The notes: a model not told the origin generated them from the letters alone. A stretch of DNA of 64,000 nucleotides from Valencia hispanica (GCA_963556495.2 OY747702.1:14784903-14848902); one strand, 5' to 3'; positions 25,501 through 38,335 are shown, counted from the stretch's first letter. Numbers and translations are program-made.

Positions 25501-28190
25501 AGAAGGAACAGAAGATCTGATATAAGAGAACTTTCTATGTTACAGAAAGTAAAAAGTTGATAACATGACACGGTCAAGAATATAAAATATGAAATCCAAA
25601 ATGATGAATCCCTTTCTATAGAACTGAGGGCCTGAGCCTAACTTCTAAACCAAAATCCAAATTTCACACTTTGGAAAAATACAGCACAGTCAGTGTACTG
25701 TTCTCCTGATGACTGTCAAACCCAGCCTTGTCTATTGGATTACCAGATAGTGAACCATGATTTATCTTTCCTGAGAACACATCTAAACTGCTCTGGAGTT
25801 TATTGGGGAAGGGCGTTAACCCACATAATCTATTATTGGTGTTGAACCTGATGTAAAGCTTCTATACAACTGCTCAATCATGCAAACTAATTCCATGAAA
25901 CTCTCTACATGCTTGAGCTATTCTGAAGGCGACATGAAGTTTGGAAGTCTATAGCTATGGATTCTGCAGACATGCTTACCCACCATTTTGTGAGTTGCCA
26001 TGGCTGATTAGCTGCTGTTCTTGTATGCTTCCATACTTTTAGAATACCACTAGCAATTGATGGTGGAATATTTAGTAAAATCTCATGACTGGACTTAATG
26101 GACAGGTGGTATCCTATCTTGGTACCCTGTTTTAATTCACTGAGTTCCTGAAAGCGTCTGCATGTCTGGGTGATTAATTTTATACACCATTGCCACTGAA
26201 GAGATTGGAACACCTGAATCCAGTGATATGAAGGATAAAGCCAATACCTTTGGCAATACAGAGCATTTTAAATATATTTTACAAAACTTGGTGTGGTCCA
26301 TTGATATGAAGAGTTGCCAAACTTCCATTTTCATGAACATCTGCGACTGTTTAATTTAGAAAACCTCGTTGTGGTTCTGTGTATGTAACCAGGAGTTGGG
26401 TGTAATGTTGTATCCAGGTCACATGATGAAAGGAGAGCAAATCAAGGATCAAGATTTTGACACGAGTTGATCGCCAGTTGTAGTATTTCTGCAGTGTTTA
26501 TAAGATGTTCATATCTTGTCACACTGTGACAGTTTATTTTCTATCTGAAACATGTAATGCTGCTGCACACACTCTGGTGGGACCTTCTTTAATGCAAATG
26601 TAACCAAGTGAGAATAGATTGTGTGATACTAGATCTCATTACAAGCCTAGTTAGCACACTTGCACACCTGATAAGCAGGAAGTAAAGGGAGACTGACTGA
26701 AGGACATAGGCAGAGCATGCCATTAGAGGAAGCTGGGAAAGGGGCTTCCAAAAGAGAGATTCTGTGGGGGATCCAAACAAGGCTCTGTCTTTTTCTGTAA
26801 AGTCAAATATTTATCTCGAAAGTTTTTTTATCCTGCCTTGCAACTATGTTTTCCAAAGTTCTGCTACAGTCTGGGCACCAAACCAAGCCCGAAGCCTCAT
26901 ATATTTGGTATTTAAACAAGGAGGAGAGGAGAGGAAGGAGGAGAAAACACAGTGGAAGGAAAAAAAAACATAAAAAACACTAAATAGAAGGAAACTCAAA
27001 TCACACAATAACCCTGCATGTAGAAACAATGGTGAGGCCCTAAGGAGTAAACTAAGATGATGAGATGAAAGTAGGATAAACAAACCAAATCCCAAATTAA
27101 ACAGCAACGTCTAAAGACCCCAACAGCTGGGTAGAATTTTTTAAAATCATGATCATTTTTTGCTTTCCAAATGCAGATGTGGTGTCAACGATCAATCTCA
27201 ATGTCACTTTGACTTGGTGGAGCTTGGAATTGACTGCCAACTTTACCTCATAAACTCTAAAAGTAAGTAGGCCTGGTCAACCTCACTTAATCAACCGATG
27301 TTACAGTGTGGTATTAGCAGAAAGCGAGGGGGGTGGAGATCTTTCATTTTAATTCATTATATTGCCATATAAAAATGACCTAGGCTCTATAAATTAAACA
27401 CCTTAGCAGTCTGTGTCTACTATTCAATATGAAAGTACATTGTGTGTAAAACTGTACCATGCAATTAAGGACAGTGTGATGCAGTTCTGAACTTTTCTAT
27501 TGTGAAGAAATAGATTGTTTAAAATAAGAATTTCTTTGAAATATGCTCAGACTCTGTAATTCATAGCGTAGATGAACAATAGAAGTCATATGCAGGTCTT
27601 CGGGAACACACTGGTCTTGCTTTGTACTATACATCAAACATAAAAGACAACAATTATGAACCTGGTGGTGCCTCGCAATCTGCGGCGCTGCTTAACGTCA
27701 CAAAAAGTGGTTTATTCCATCTAATGAAAGCATACATTCACACAGTTACAGTTTATTGTTCTGATGAAATTTCAGGTGCAATCTCCTCCTCAATATTTCA
27801 CAGATGGAGAAACTGCATATAAGCTGTAATTTATGGTGTTACACTTAAAATGTAAGTGGACATGAACAGGCAGGCAAGGTTTGCTTTTGCACAAAATTAT
27901 AAGAGCAATGTGTCTAAGCCTACTTAAATGGGGATAACACACCTGCATCACCTTGTTATGCTTTTGACACTGTAAGAGTTACAAATCACCAAATGACCCA
28001 TTCTACCACAGATTTTTGGTTTTTATGAAATTTCACCACTCGAGCGATATTGGTCTCACATGCCTCTTTTACAGAAGAGGCATGGCTGTGACTCAAAAAA
28101 CACAGCAATGACCCAATAGCTCTACTAAATCTCCTGCTGCACTATGCGGTTTGCACTGACTAAGATTCACTCACCTGGCCATGCCATTAA
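25501..28190. other. Anonymous sequence
   Basis: No coding feature is supported. Open frames at 25905-26213 and 26844-27107 (minus) have no domain and lie in AT-rich or purine-rich DNA. Confidence 0.4.
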
Positions 28191-28195
28191 GACTA

Positions 28196-28310
28196 AGTTC
28201 TCTCCAGATGCTCTGGCTTCTTCCCACAGTCCAAAAAAACATAACTGTTTGGTGAATTGGTCTCTAGAGTTGTCCTTTGGTGTGAGAGTACATCAGAATT
28301 GTTGCTTAAG
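28196..28310 (-). repeat. RTE-like repeat fragment
   Basis: Plus strand GGCTTCTTCCCACAGTCC, AACATAACTGTTTGGTGAAT, TGGTCTCTAGAGTTGTCC is the inverse of the GAGAGACCAATTAACC and TTTTTGGACTG blocks of the copies at 2611-2880 and 55195-55440. Confidence 0.65.
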
Positions 28311-30100
28311 TTATGTGAAGGTGGCTTCACTGTAGTAGGACATTCCTCCAACGAAACATAGTGACCTACAAGAAAGAAAGAAACAAAACAAGCTTGTTTC
28401 ACTTCTTGAAGATAAAAAAAAATGTGTGTACAACAACGTAATGAAGGGACACAAGGAAGATGAACTTATTGTCTAAAGGTAGACAGAATACGGCAGCCAA
28501 CCGCAAGCACACTCTGAATAAGAAGACATTTAAAATGGTTTATGAAAACAGTTATTTAAAAAAATACCTAGATACATTAAAAAATATGTAGAAATGTAGA
28601 ATTTATTTGAGCACAGTGTTAACCTCATACTGACAATGCATTTAACCTATGCTGTATGTACGGTATAGGGTTAAATTAATGTTGCAGGTGCTACCAGTAT
28701 TAGTTCTTTTTTATATTTTTTTCACATTAGTTAATTATTGGTAGGATTTTTGTTACATATTATCACAGTATTTTCAAAATAGTGTGATTTGGTTTTTTTC
28801 TAAAGGATGTCTCGTCCACCATTTTTTTATATACATACAGGTGCAAAGGTGCAAAGTTGTGGTTTACCATAAGTGAGGTCACCCTTTATTGTTTTTTTCA
28901 TTTTAGACCCTGAAAAAGCTCCCAAAAACTGGTTAGAAAGAAGAAATTATGGTAGATCTAAAGTGGAATTGTTCTGAAAACCTTGCAGTTATTCAAACAA
29001 ATTCCTTCTGTGCTGAAAGAGTCTTCACCTTGTAGTGTCCATGTTGAGGGTGCCTTAAGTTGTTTTTTCTGCCCACAAAATGGTAGAGTTGCCTTTAAAA
29101 ATCCAACCTTATGAAATTTGTTTCATTTACAAAAGTTCATAAATATATTTGTTTGGTTGGAAATATAAGTATTTGTTCATCACATTTACAAAATAATAGT
29201 TTGCCGTAACACAAGAGACATTTTGCCACAAATCGTTAATTTGACAACTATATTAGCCGCTGGGGTCGCCAGAGCAACAGAGGAGATAATGCTGTTTAAC
29301 AAGTGGAAGTAATGTGAGGGGGCTTGACTTTAAATTCTGTTAGCTTTGACTTTAGTCAGACCAGAAGTAAGTAAGGAGATCGGAGGTCAACGGAAAATGT
29401 ATCTGAGTATTTATTCCACCAGTTTAAGGCCAAGCTAAGAGATTTTGCTTGAACAGGTCTACAATAATGGAGAGAGAGAGTTATCCCACTCACCGGTGGA
29501 CTGTTTATACCTCTGGCAAAAAAAAACAAGAAAACAGAGCAGCATACGGTGCAGGACGACAAAGATCTGTTTGGGCTTCTTTCCCCAGGCTCACATGACC
29601 AGAGATCAGATTTTTACATGCACACACACGCAACTTACTAGACATAAGTTTTCCAGCTTTCAAACAACTTTGTTACTTACATGCAGTTTACAACATGTGA
29701 AAAGAAGTACAAGAGAGTCTACAACCTCTCCAGTGGTACTTTGACAACATTACTGGGAAATCTAAGAATGTTTTCTAGTTGTTTTCACAAAGGTTTGATC
29801 AATTGCAAAATGTATTTTATGGAGTCTGTAATCTGTTTAGAATATTTTCGTCTGGGTTAGACCACTGAATACAGTGCTGTTTTTATGTTTGCCTTATTCT
29901 AAGATGATCCTGATACCAAAACAGTATGTGAAATGCTCAATTCTTGTTGTAATAAAGAGATTTAAGGTTTTATAAATCCAAAGCTCCTCCCGCTGTTCTC
30001 CGTGCATTAGTTCTGTTCTGGTTTGTGTCCTTTCTTCATTTCTTCCTTAGTTCTCTTTTTTATTATGGTTTATCTTCATTTTTTTCTCCTTTGTTTCTTC
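28311..30100. other. Anonymous AT-rich sequence
   Basis: No gene or repeat recognised. Confidence 0.4.
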
Positions 30101-30103
30101 CTT

Positions 30104-30332
<229 letters not shown>

Positions 30333-31850
30333 GACAAAGGTTTTACTATAAACAGTCCAGCTCTGCCCATAGAGTGTACCACATCATATATACAGCATGT
30401 CATGTGTGTAACTGATTGCAAAGCATAGCAAAAACCTGCTGGTGAGAGTCGGAGCCTTCAGAAAACAGAATCTGGCAACTGAACGCTCACCTGTTTATGT
30501 AAACAATAATTATGGCTAAACTGCCGATAGATTGGCTTTACAAAAACAAGTGTACTTGTATGCAGTGCTTACCATGCAAACACACACCGACTCCCTCACA
30601 TGTGCGCTTTCCTATTTCACACTATGGCTTACACACACAATGAAACGCTGCATAGGGCAAAGTCTGTTTTGAAAATGCACATAAACTGTTTCAGTGGGGA
30701 AAGAACCTATTTAAATGCTAAGTAAGCAGCCTCCCCCTTTTGGGGCAATGTCATTACACAGCCAATCTCATAAGCAGCGCCTCACAACTGGATTTGCACA
30801 TGTAGAACTTAATTACAAACGACCTGGCTTCTCTGTGTGTTGCATTCAGGGAAGTATATCTACTGAAAAAGGTGCGATTGAAGCTATTAATGGTCTTGTG
30901 TGTGCATGTGTTTGTGAGAGAGAATCATAATGTGCAGTTTATGTGTGTGAGTGAGAGAATGTGAATGATAAACATATCCTTTCAGCATGTGTGTGCAATA
31001 AATCTTGCCTGAAGATTATTTCTTAGGGGTCCCAGTGGGGCATTGTGGTGTCAGAGAAGCAGGTTTTAACAGGATTGCACAGGAAATATCAGAGAAAATT
31101 AACAATTTGCTGTGTGTGTGAGTGTGAGTGTGAGTGCGTGCACAAGATTCCTATGGAGACCGTAAGACAAAAAAAAACAAAAAACGGAAACTCATTAAAA
31201 CTTGTGAGCTTTAAAGAATTTTTACTTCAGATTTTCAGCAAGTGTTTTATGATTTAATGGTACGGAATTAATTCCTGACAGATGACTACGAGCAAACGTG
31301 GAGGATAACATTATGTTCTTTCTATTGTGTGTGTAGCTGAGTGTGTTTGCCACTGGGGATATTGCCAAGGCAGTCCTCTTCGCAGTGGCATTGTTATTGA
31401 AATGAAACATAATGTCAACTTGTGTCCTGAAGCTCATCTAGTTTACTCATGCTCAGGGATTTGGCCTTGTGAAACGCAACAGTTGTTCTATTTTCCTCTG
31501 TCTCTGTTTATTTCACTGAGTCTGCGGTGCAAAATGAGTTGGCACCGTTCCCTCCTGAAAAGGAGAGAGCTTTAGAAATGGATTACCTAATGGGTTTTAC
31601 ACCGCTGCACAGTCCTTACTCTTGTCATACAGACAAAATTGCGCCATTTGACATTTTTGAAGCTAAGGCCAGCCACAAGAGCCATTGTTGTTTATAAAAA
31701 AGCCGACTTGGATGAAAGAACTAGTCGCACCTCTCATTTCGTATAGCTCCTAGAAAAGTGAGGAGAAACTCTTAAGATTTTAAAATAGCACTGGAAATGA
31801 ATTACAAATTGCATTTATGAATCCTTTTTTATCCTATTGAATCCTATTTG
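30333..31850. other. Anonymous sequence with short GT-rich runs
   Basis: No gene supported. GTGTGA-type units at 31110-31140 are simple sequence. Confidence 0.4.
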
Positions 31851-31989
31851 TTTTCTGCTCCCTCCCTTTAATATACTTCAATAAAATCAGGCTCAACCAA
31901 CTGCCTTAAGACGTTCTCGACTTGGTTAATCATGTCTAGCTGTGTGTGATTTAATCTCAGTAGATATCCAGCTGAATGTGTAAGGTTTG

Positions 31990-32340
31990 ACGGAGAATAT
32001 TGGAGAACCAACAGCATCATGAAGACCAAGGAACACAGCAGACAGGTCAGGGAAGGAGGTGGGGATAAGCTTTAAACTATTATCTCTAACTTTGAAAATC
32101 TCACAGAACCCTGTTTAATCAATCATCCAAAAATTGAAAGAGTATGGCACGGCTGCAATCCTACCAAGGCATGGCCATCCACCTAAACTGAAAAACTTAG
32201 CAAGCAGCCAAAGTTAGTGGAGCACCTGAAAAAGCCAAATCAAGCTCTGCAGGAGCTGCATAAATCCACAGCTCCGACAGGTGAATTTGGTAAAAGAACA
32301 GCTTTTAGTAATGAATGCCACAAATAGGGCGTTTGTGGAA
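31990..32340 (+). pseudogene. Tc1 transposase N-terminal remnant
   Basis: From ATG at 32011 the frame reads MKTKEHSRQVRE, close to the MKSKEHTRQVRDK start of the transposase at 42129. Further on, AGAGTATGGCACGGCTGCAA and CCACCTAAACTGAAAAACTT align with the DNA-binding domain region of that gene. Frameshifts and stops occur within the first 30 codons. The catalytic half is absent. Confidence 0.75.
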
Positions 32341-32344
32341 CAGT

Positions 32345-33120
32345 GCAGCAAAGACTTGAGAGTTAAGGCAACTGGACTTCTATTGTTATTTTGAAGACTT
32401 TTCATCTCTCATCTAAAAGGCTTTTTCAGTTCGGAAACGTAGGTCAAGAGTATCAGGCTTATAAGATCTAAACAGGGACAATCATACTAATAAGGCAATA
32501 GAGACCACTAATGAGTTAGGGAGGCCATTGTTATCAACTAATGAGGCCATCAAGGTCACAGGAAATCCTGTACCCTCAATTCAATTCCCTGTAGGGGTTC
32601 TCAGAAGAAGAACCTGACGATTGGATATCAGTTAGGTACAGGGTTTCATGTGAAATACGCCTGACTTACCCTATAGAGAACACAGAAATTTTATTTGATC
32701 AAAACTGTTGTACCTGTAAGTTTGGGATAATTCTCCTTAAAAAAGACGAACCTCCACCCCAGAGTCAAGTCTTGCAGACTCTAATATGTTCCTTCCAGGA
32801 TTGTTCTGTGACTCCACCCCTCTTCCAATCAATTAATCAGTTTTGTTGAAGTGGCTTAAGAAAAGAATCCCACTGCATGATATTGCCATCAACTTGTCTC
32901 AGTGTGTGGAACAATAGTACTAATAGGGCAATAGAGACCACTAATAAGCTAATGAAGGCTTCAAGATCACATGAAACCCTAGACCAACCCTCTAATCAAT
33001 CCGTCTAGGGGCCGTCGGTGAGTCCCCATGTAGGGGTCGTTAGTACCGAAAACCCCTACTGAGAATTTAATAGAGGGTAGGTCCGGTGTCTTTCACATGA
33101 AACCATGACAAATTTCTGAC
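32345..33120 (-). mobile_element. Penelope-like retroelement fragment (probable)
   Basis: Read on the minus strand it contains CTTATAAGCCTGATACTCTT, CCTACGTTTCCGAACTG and the hairpin described in the next entry, followed by GAAGTCCAGTTGCCTTAACT; I recall this order from the terminal region of fish Penelope-like elements. A segment of roughly 100 bp occurs twice in direct orientation (from about 32479 and 32909; shared core GGCAATAGAGACCACTAAT), which would fit the internal repetition of Penelope pseudo-LTRs. No reverse transcriptase frame remains. The family assignment is recalled and not computed. Confidence 0.5.
32393..32429 (-). ncRNA. Decayed hammerhead-ribozyme-like motif
   Basis: On the minus strand the motif reads CTGAAAA, then a hairpin (AGCCTTTTAGATGAGAGAT), then GAAAAGTCTTC. 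Hammerhead cores have CTGATGA, stem II, and GAAA in that order, and Penelope-like elements are known to carry minimal type I hammerheads. Here the first core box has lost the invariant T and G, and stem II is mismatched, so self-cleavage is not expected. It is a relic of the motif at best. Confidence 0.4.
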
Positions 33121-33308
33121 AAACCTGTCGGGTTTTTGTCTTTCAAAAATCTAAAGAAATAATCATTTCAATTCACTTTACAATTATTCATGCTTTTTTT
33201 AATGTCTATCACATAAAATCGGCCCAAAATATCCTCAGGTTTATGGGTGTAACAGGGCAAAATATAACAAAATGGAAGGTATGTGAATTCTTTTTTGAGA
33301 CAATGTAG

Positions 33309-34035
33309 ATTAAGCTGAGGGTCTCTATCACCTTTTGGTTCAGATAAATTCCTGATTGTGCTCCATTTGATAAAACAGTGTTACAGCATTATTCAGTTAA
33401 ATTAATGTTAGAGTATCATAACAAGTAACAATCTTGACCGAAAGGGCTCCATATTCATAAATGACCAGTTTCAGATGGTACTCATGATAGTCAGTATTTG
33501 AACCATAAAGCATAAACCACACTGCTGAGTTTCTGACAACTACAGCATTGATGGAATGCTTTTGGAGGCCAATCTCACTTCTTGCTTGTCACACATTCTG
33601 ACGATTGCTCAGGCCCCCTTTGCTTCACATTTCAACAGACAGGGCTCCCCTCTGGCATTGGTTTTCAAAATGCAGGGTAAGATGTCCTTGTGCTGTGGTG
33701 TCCACACAAATCCCTCAGTGCCTGTGATTCCCCTCTGAGACTGTTACCAACTGCTCTCTCCAAGTATCACTGGTGTCATGGGATTTATCGCCATGACAGA
33801 CAGGAATATGAAGAGGGTTTTTGCAGTAGGGTGAAATGAGGTTACTGATGTGGGTAATGTTAACATATTTTATTCTAGATTAAGCTGTTTTGCAAATGGT
33901 AAGCAAAGTTACCTTTGCAAACCAAATTAAGTAAAATCCCAGATGGCAGGAAAAAAAAAGAATCTTTAGAGAACCATGGCACACATTATATTTGTTGTGT
34001 ATCTTTATGGTTTTAAGCTTATCAGCATTCCATTG
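33309..34035. other. Anonymous sequence
   Basis: No gene or repeat is supported. Confidence 0.4.
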
Positions 34036-34042
34036 TGTTGAC

Positions 34043-34140
34043 TCAGTCAAGTCAAGTTTATTTGTGTAACACATTTCAGCAACAAGGCAGTTCAAAGTGT
34101 TTTACGTGATGAAAACATAACACAATAAGCAAACAAAAAA
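34043..34140 (-). repeat. LINE 3' tail
   Basis: Plus strand AGTCAAGTCAAGTTTATTTG, AGCAACAAGGCAGTTCAAAG, TGTTTTACGTGATGAAAACA matches the copy at 14054-14165. Confidence 0.75.
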
Positions 34141-34419
34141 GGACATTACAGTGACAAAATAAAGAGACGTAGTGAAAAACTGTAATTCAGACTAGAATTA
34201 ACAATGCTCCAGTGATTATTGATTAAAGGCTTCTCCATGTTTGGTTGTGACTCTGGGAATGCAGAGTAGACTTGAACTAGAACGTTTTAGGAAATTTAAA
34301 AGGGGCCTGCCACGTGGTGCGTAATCAGTAGGACCCTCAATCAGAGGTTCTGTTGCTGGGTTAAGTTCAGGAAGATAGATGAATTGAGCTTCAAAGCTTA
34401 AATAGCTAAAGAAGCAAGT

Positions 34420-34750
34420 AGTTATAAGTTAAGTAGTTATAAGTAATCCTAGCTAGCATTCTAATATTAACTAGCATGCTAATGCTATTTAGTATGCTCT
34501 CATTGGTCCAAAAAAATCAGGAGGAAAAGTTAGTCAAAATTCAAAAAATAGCTAAAATGCTAACATGAACTAGCATGCTAATGTTAGTTAACATGTTATC
34601 ATTAGCAACTGAGGTATCAGTACGACGAGTTAGTCAAAAAGCAAAAATTAGCTAAAATGTTAGCATGAGCTAGCATGCTAATGTTAACGAGCATACTAAT
34701 GCTAATTAGCATAATATTAACTAAGGGGTGTGAATACTTTTCTATGTAGT
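34420..34750. repeat. Cluster of TAGCATGCTAA palindromes
   Basis: TAGCATGCTAATG and variants (CTAGCATTCTAA, TTAACATGTTA, TAATTAGCAT) recur at roughly 100-120-bp spacing, with AGTTAGTCAAAA and AGCTAAAATG phrases repeated around them. The block ends GGGGTGTGAATACTTTTCTA, a Tc1-like terminus, just before 34750. It may be a non-autonomous Tc1-type element with an internal tandem repeat. Confidence 0.5.
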
Positions 34751-34766
34751 ACGAATGCTTTCTTAA

Positions 34767-36638
34767 AGAGTAACTAAACCCCAAAACAACTTTTTTTTTT
34801 TGCTTCTAAACTGTATAAATGGATCTTTACCAATGCTGTCTTTCAGTTTCTGGGGATTTTTTTACATTTTGGTGTAAACTTGTTTAATTCTTCCCTTTTT
34901 GGTCTAAAAACGTGTTAGTGCTGCCCTCTTAGGGTTGAACGGTGGCTACTGCATTTGAATTTTGTGATTGGTGGAGAGCGGTACATCTTTACGTCACAGG
35001 CATTGACTGTGTCACAGTCATGGTCTCACAGACACGCCCCGTGGGTTTGGGTATAAAACCGTCTCTCAGACACACTCGCCCCGTGGCGAGTTTGGAGTTG
35101 GACTGCGTTTTTCAGGTTACCATTATTATCACATTAGCACTTAATTAGCATAGCTAACATACTGTTTTGATCGTTAGCCTATGTTAGCATTACCACTCAG
35201 AGACCTGAACCATCTTGTCTCCCTCTGCCTCGGACAGCGCTGACTCAGCTCCCCGAGCCAGCGGTTTGAATAGATATGGCTCGCGGTCGCTGGGGTCCAT
35301 AAAGCCTCCCACTACCTCCTCTATCTCCGGTGATGACGGAGGAGATCCGCTGGCTCAGGGCGCCGAGCCACGTTATTACGTGATAGGTTCAAGTTGTTTT
35401 CACATTTTTACAATAAACTATCACGTTATAACTTGATACGGTCTAATTTCTTTATTATATGGCTGACACCACTGTTCTGACGATCTGTGCTACTTTCTCA
35501 GAATGTCCTACCGTAGCGCGCATCTGTCGGTGCTACCCCTCGAAAAGTATGTTTACACGCCGAAAACAACAACTGTTAGCTTTGATGTTAAATATAATCA
35601 TCGGAAAATATTTTTCAAGTGACGGGATGGAAGTGGCAGTTTAGCAGTAATGCATAACATAGCAAAAATGTATGAATAACGAAAACTTTTCTTTCAATCC
35701 ACAGACCATGCTACCCGTTTAATATAAAGCTAAAACTAGCAACTAAAGATGCACTAAAAACCATGATCAGAATATCCTACCTGTTAAATAGGTCTATAGA
35801 TGAATAGCACACTCTAGAAATCTGTTATTAGCTTGCAAAGCAGCTAATGAATATATACCAAGCCAGTAAGACAAAGAGCAGATAGCAATGTTATCCAAAA
35901 TATTAAAATGTAGTATGATTATAAGCACAAATAGCACACAAAATACTGCGCATTTATTCTACAACTAATTAATGGGACTTGTTTACATGCAGTATAACGA
36001 TATCACAGAAGTGAAACTAACATACAAGGGCTGTCAAACTTGAAACAAGTAGCTTAAGGAAAGCCTTTAAATATTTTGAATAAAGATTACCCATTAATAA
36101 AATAATTTGAATAAAACTCACCGTAAACTTCAAAGAAATAAAACCAGACGAAATGGATTTTCCAGGTAGGAATTCTTGATGACAGATTTGCTGACTAAGC
36201 GAATTGTGACGTAACATCGAAATGTGCATGCGCAGCGCTCCAGGGTAGCACGGATTGAGGGGTAGCACAGATAGTCGGAAAACCGGCGTACATATGAATA
36301 AAATTTCGGCTCCGTCATGATGACAATTGTTCAAGCTACCTGCTGTAGGTATCTTCCATTTATATGTACCTGCTGAATATGCTCCACCCAGAGAGCCTTG
36401 CAGGATGCTCCACCTACCGGCTTTTGTGAAGCCTTCCGTAAAGCAAGTCGCATTTGTAGTCTCATTTGAACTACAAAACCGCTACCCGACAACCCAAACT
36501 TACATAGTGCTGTTATGGCCGATAGAGGGCCGCAAAGCGAATGCAGACGTGCCGTTTCACCCTGTTATGAGTTGATGAACCACTGACACGAGTTCGGAAA
36601 CATTATTTTAAGGTAAAAAAAACCTCTTTAGTGTTGCT
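34767..36638. mobile_element. Long non-autonomous TTAA-flanked DNA element
   Basis: TTAA lies directly outside both proposed ends (34763-34766 and 36639-36642). The left end AGAGTAACTAAACCCCAAAA and the right end, read inverted as AGCAACACTAAAGAGGTTTT, share AG, CTAAA and a polypurine/A block. Sub-terminal inverted blocks also exist: CTGTCGGTGCTACCCCTC near 35525 is matched by the inverse of GAGGGGTAGCACAGATAG near 36258. The interior is CpG-rich compared with flanks and has no transposase frame. At 1.87 kb it is long for a MITE; Kolobok- or piggyBac-type mobilisation is inferred only from TTAA. Confidence 0.55.
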
Positions 36639-36856
36639 TTAAGTAGGATAAAAGAGGTTGATTTTAACAGCACAGGCAGCGAAGTGCTTAGAGATGAATG
36701 GACGATGTCGGTGCTGAGGCATTGTGGGAAATTGAGTTGTTTTTGATGCCATACATGGAAATTAAACAGCAGAGACTGTGCTTAAGAGGCTACCTCTATT
36801 TCAAACCTTGAGTATTCGGGCCAGAATGAAGAATGTGTTTATTAAGTAATCTAATT

Positions 36857-36857
36857 C

Positions 36858-36934
<77 letters not shown>
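36857..36934. repeat. GATA microsatellite
   Basis: About 19 uninterrupted GATA units. It directly abuts the Tc1 relic to its right. Confidence 0.98.
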
Positions 36935-36962
36935 CTGGAATGATTTAGATCTAAGCATTTTC

Positions 36963-37290
36963 ATATGTTCGAACGGTCTAGTCAAAGTCCAGACCATAAT
37001 CAAATTGAGAATATGTGGGAACCCTTGAAAGTTCATGTTGAGAGACTCTCTCCATCCAGTCTGACTGAGCTTGAGCTATTCTTAAATGAAGAATGGGCCT
37101 GTAGGTTCTACACAGTATTGAAGAAAGGTGTATACAGGAAATACAAATGCAGGCCACACATTCTTGATTTTTAATTGTGGGAAATCTAACATTTTACTCA
37201 TGCTGAAAATACTTTTTGTTTGTAGTTTACATGTGACAAAATGTGAAAATGTTTATGCTGTACAGATATTTTAGTAAGGCGTTGTTTTGT
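36963..37290 (+). pseudogene. Tc1 transposase C-terminal remnant with terminus
   Basis: The plus-strand frame at 36965-37174 reads SSQSPDHNQIENMWEPLK, a mutated form of the Tc1 block with Asn-Pro-Ile-Glu-Asn-Leu-Trp that holds the catalytic Glu, and continues LTELELFLNEEWA as in the intact copy at 42762-43148. After the gene, TTGTAGTTTACATGTGACAA and AATGTGAAAATGTTTATGCT resemble the right terminal repeat. The N-terminal two thirds are missing. Confidence 0.8.
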
Positions 37291-38250
37291 TTTTGTTTTG
37301 TTTTTTACATCAGAATATCTAAACATGAGTGGAAAGCAAAAATGTGTTTGAGTTTTAAATATTACGTTTTTATCAATAGGCTTCATAACGGATTCCATCA
37401 CTGATATGAGTATTTGGGCAACGTTAAATGCTGGACAAAACACTTAGGTTCACACAGTTAAACAAGGCAATCTGGTGTGAAAACGTCCTATGAAGATGGG
37501 TTTAAATTCTAATCAGTGGTAGATTATTGAACAGATTATATTTTTAGCTGTCATCTTGTAGTATTATATCATGCAGCTTAAGCATAGACTTTTTTCATTA
37601 TCTGTTATTACATTTACTGTCCATTCAAGTTTTGACTGACACTCTGAGTGATGAATGTTTGATCAGTGGTTACAGCCAAATGCCATCATAAATTACAGTG
37701 TGTCAGACCTGAATTTTAGAGAGAAGATGTCACTTATGATAACCCACTTCTTCTTTAATTGCCTCTGACACCCCCTCTGCAACAATCACATTATTTTATT
37801 GGGGGAAAAAAGTTATAATAAAACTCGTTACTAAAATGATGATGTAAATGTTTGAATCCTCATGTTTTAAGTGAAAATGCTCACTTATACTTTTAGTACT
37901 AGACAAACTAATTGTGATGTTCTTTTCTTGGCTTTTTATATTCTGGGCAGATAAAACTGCAAAGCAATATTATTTTTTTGCCCCTATTAAAATATCCTAC
38001 AGAAAACAGCTGCAGATTAATTTGTTGGAGCATGTCTTTATTGCTGGTGAAGTCCAGAGCTCCTCTAAATGTGTTTTAGAAAAATCTCCAGGGTGAGTTT
38101 TTTTTCTGAACTAATAAAAAAAGCCAAGTTGTCTAATACTGTAAATACTATTGTTGCTGTGTAACAATATCAGTATGTTGCAAACTCCCTTAATTTATAA
38201 AGCAGTAATCTCAACTATATAATTATTACTATATTACTAATTACTATTAT
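37291..38250. other. Anonymous AT-rich sequence
   Basis: No gene or classifiable repeat is seen. Confidence 0.4.

Positions 38251-38253
<3 letters not shown>

Positions 38254-38335
<82 letters not shown>
38254..38335. repeat. AT microsatellite
   Basis: About 82 bp of pure TA dinucleotide, next to the 3' end of the LINE on its right. Confidence 0.98.

Larger units (their letters stand above)
31860..33308 (+). mobile_element. Old Tc1 element interrupted by a retroelement fragment
   Basis: The left part has the leader of a Tc1 gene (TGTGTGATTTAATCTCAGTA) and transposase remnants. The right part, after an insertion, has CAATTCACTTTACAATTATT, CTATCACATAAAATC and GTGTAACAGGGCAAAATATA, then a GTGAATTCTTTTTTGAGACA end near 33308. 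These are the pieces of a Tc1 right terminal repeat in the expected order. Coding sequence between is lost or displaced. Confidence 0.7.

Noticed and set aside
32393..32429. Active hammerhead ribozyme
   Set aside because: Invariant core bases are missing, so only a degenerate relic is claimed.
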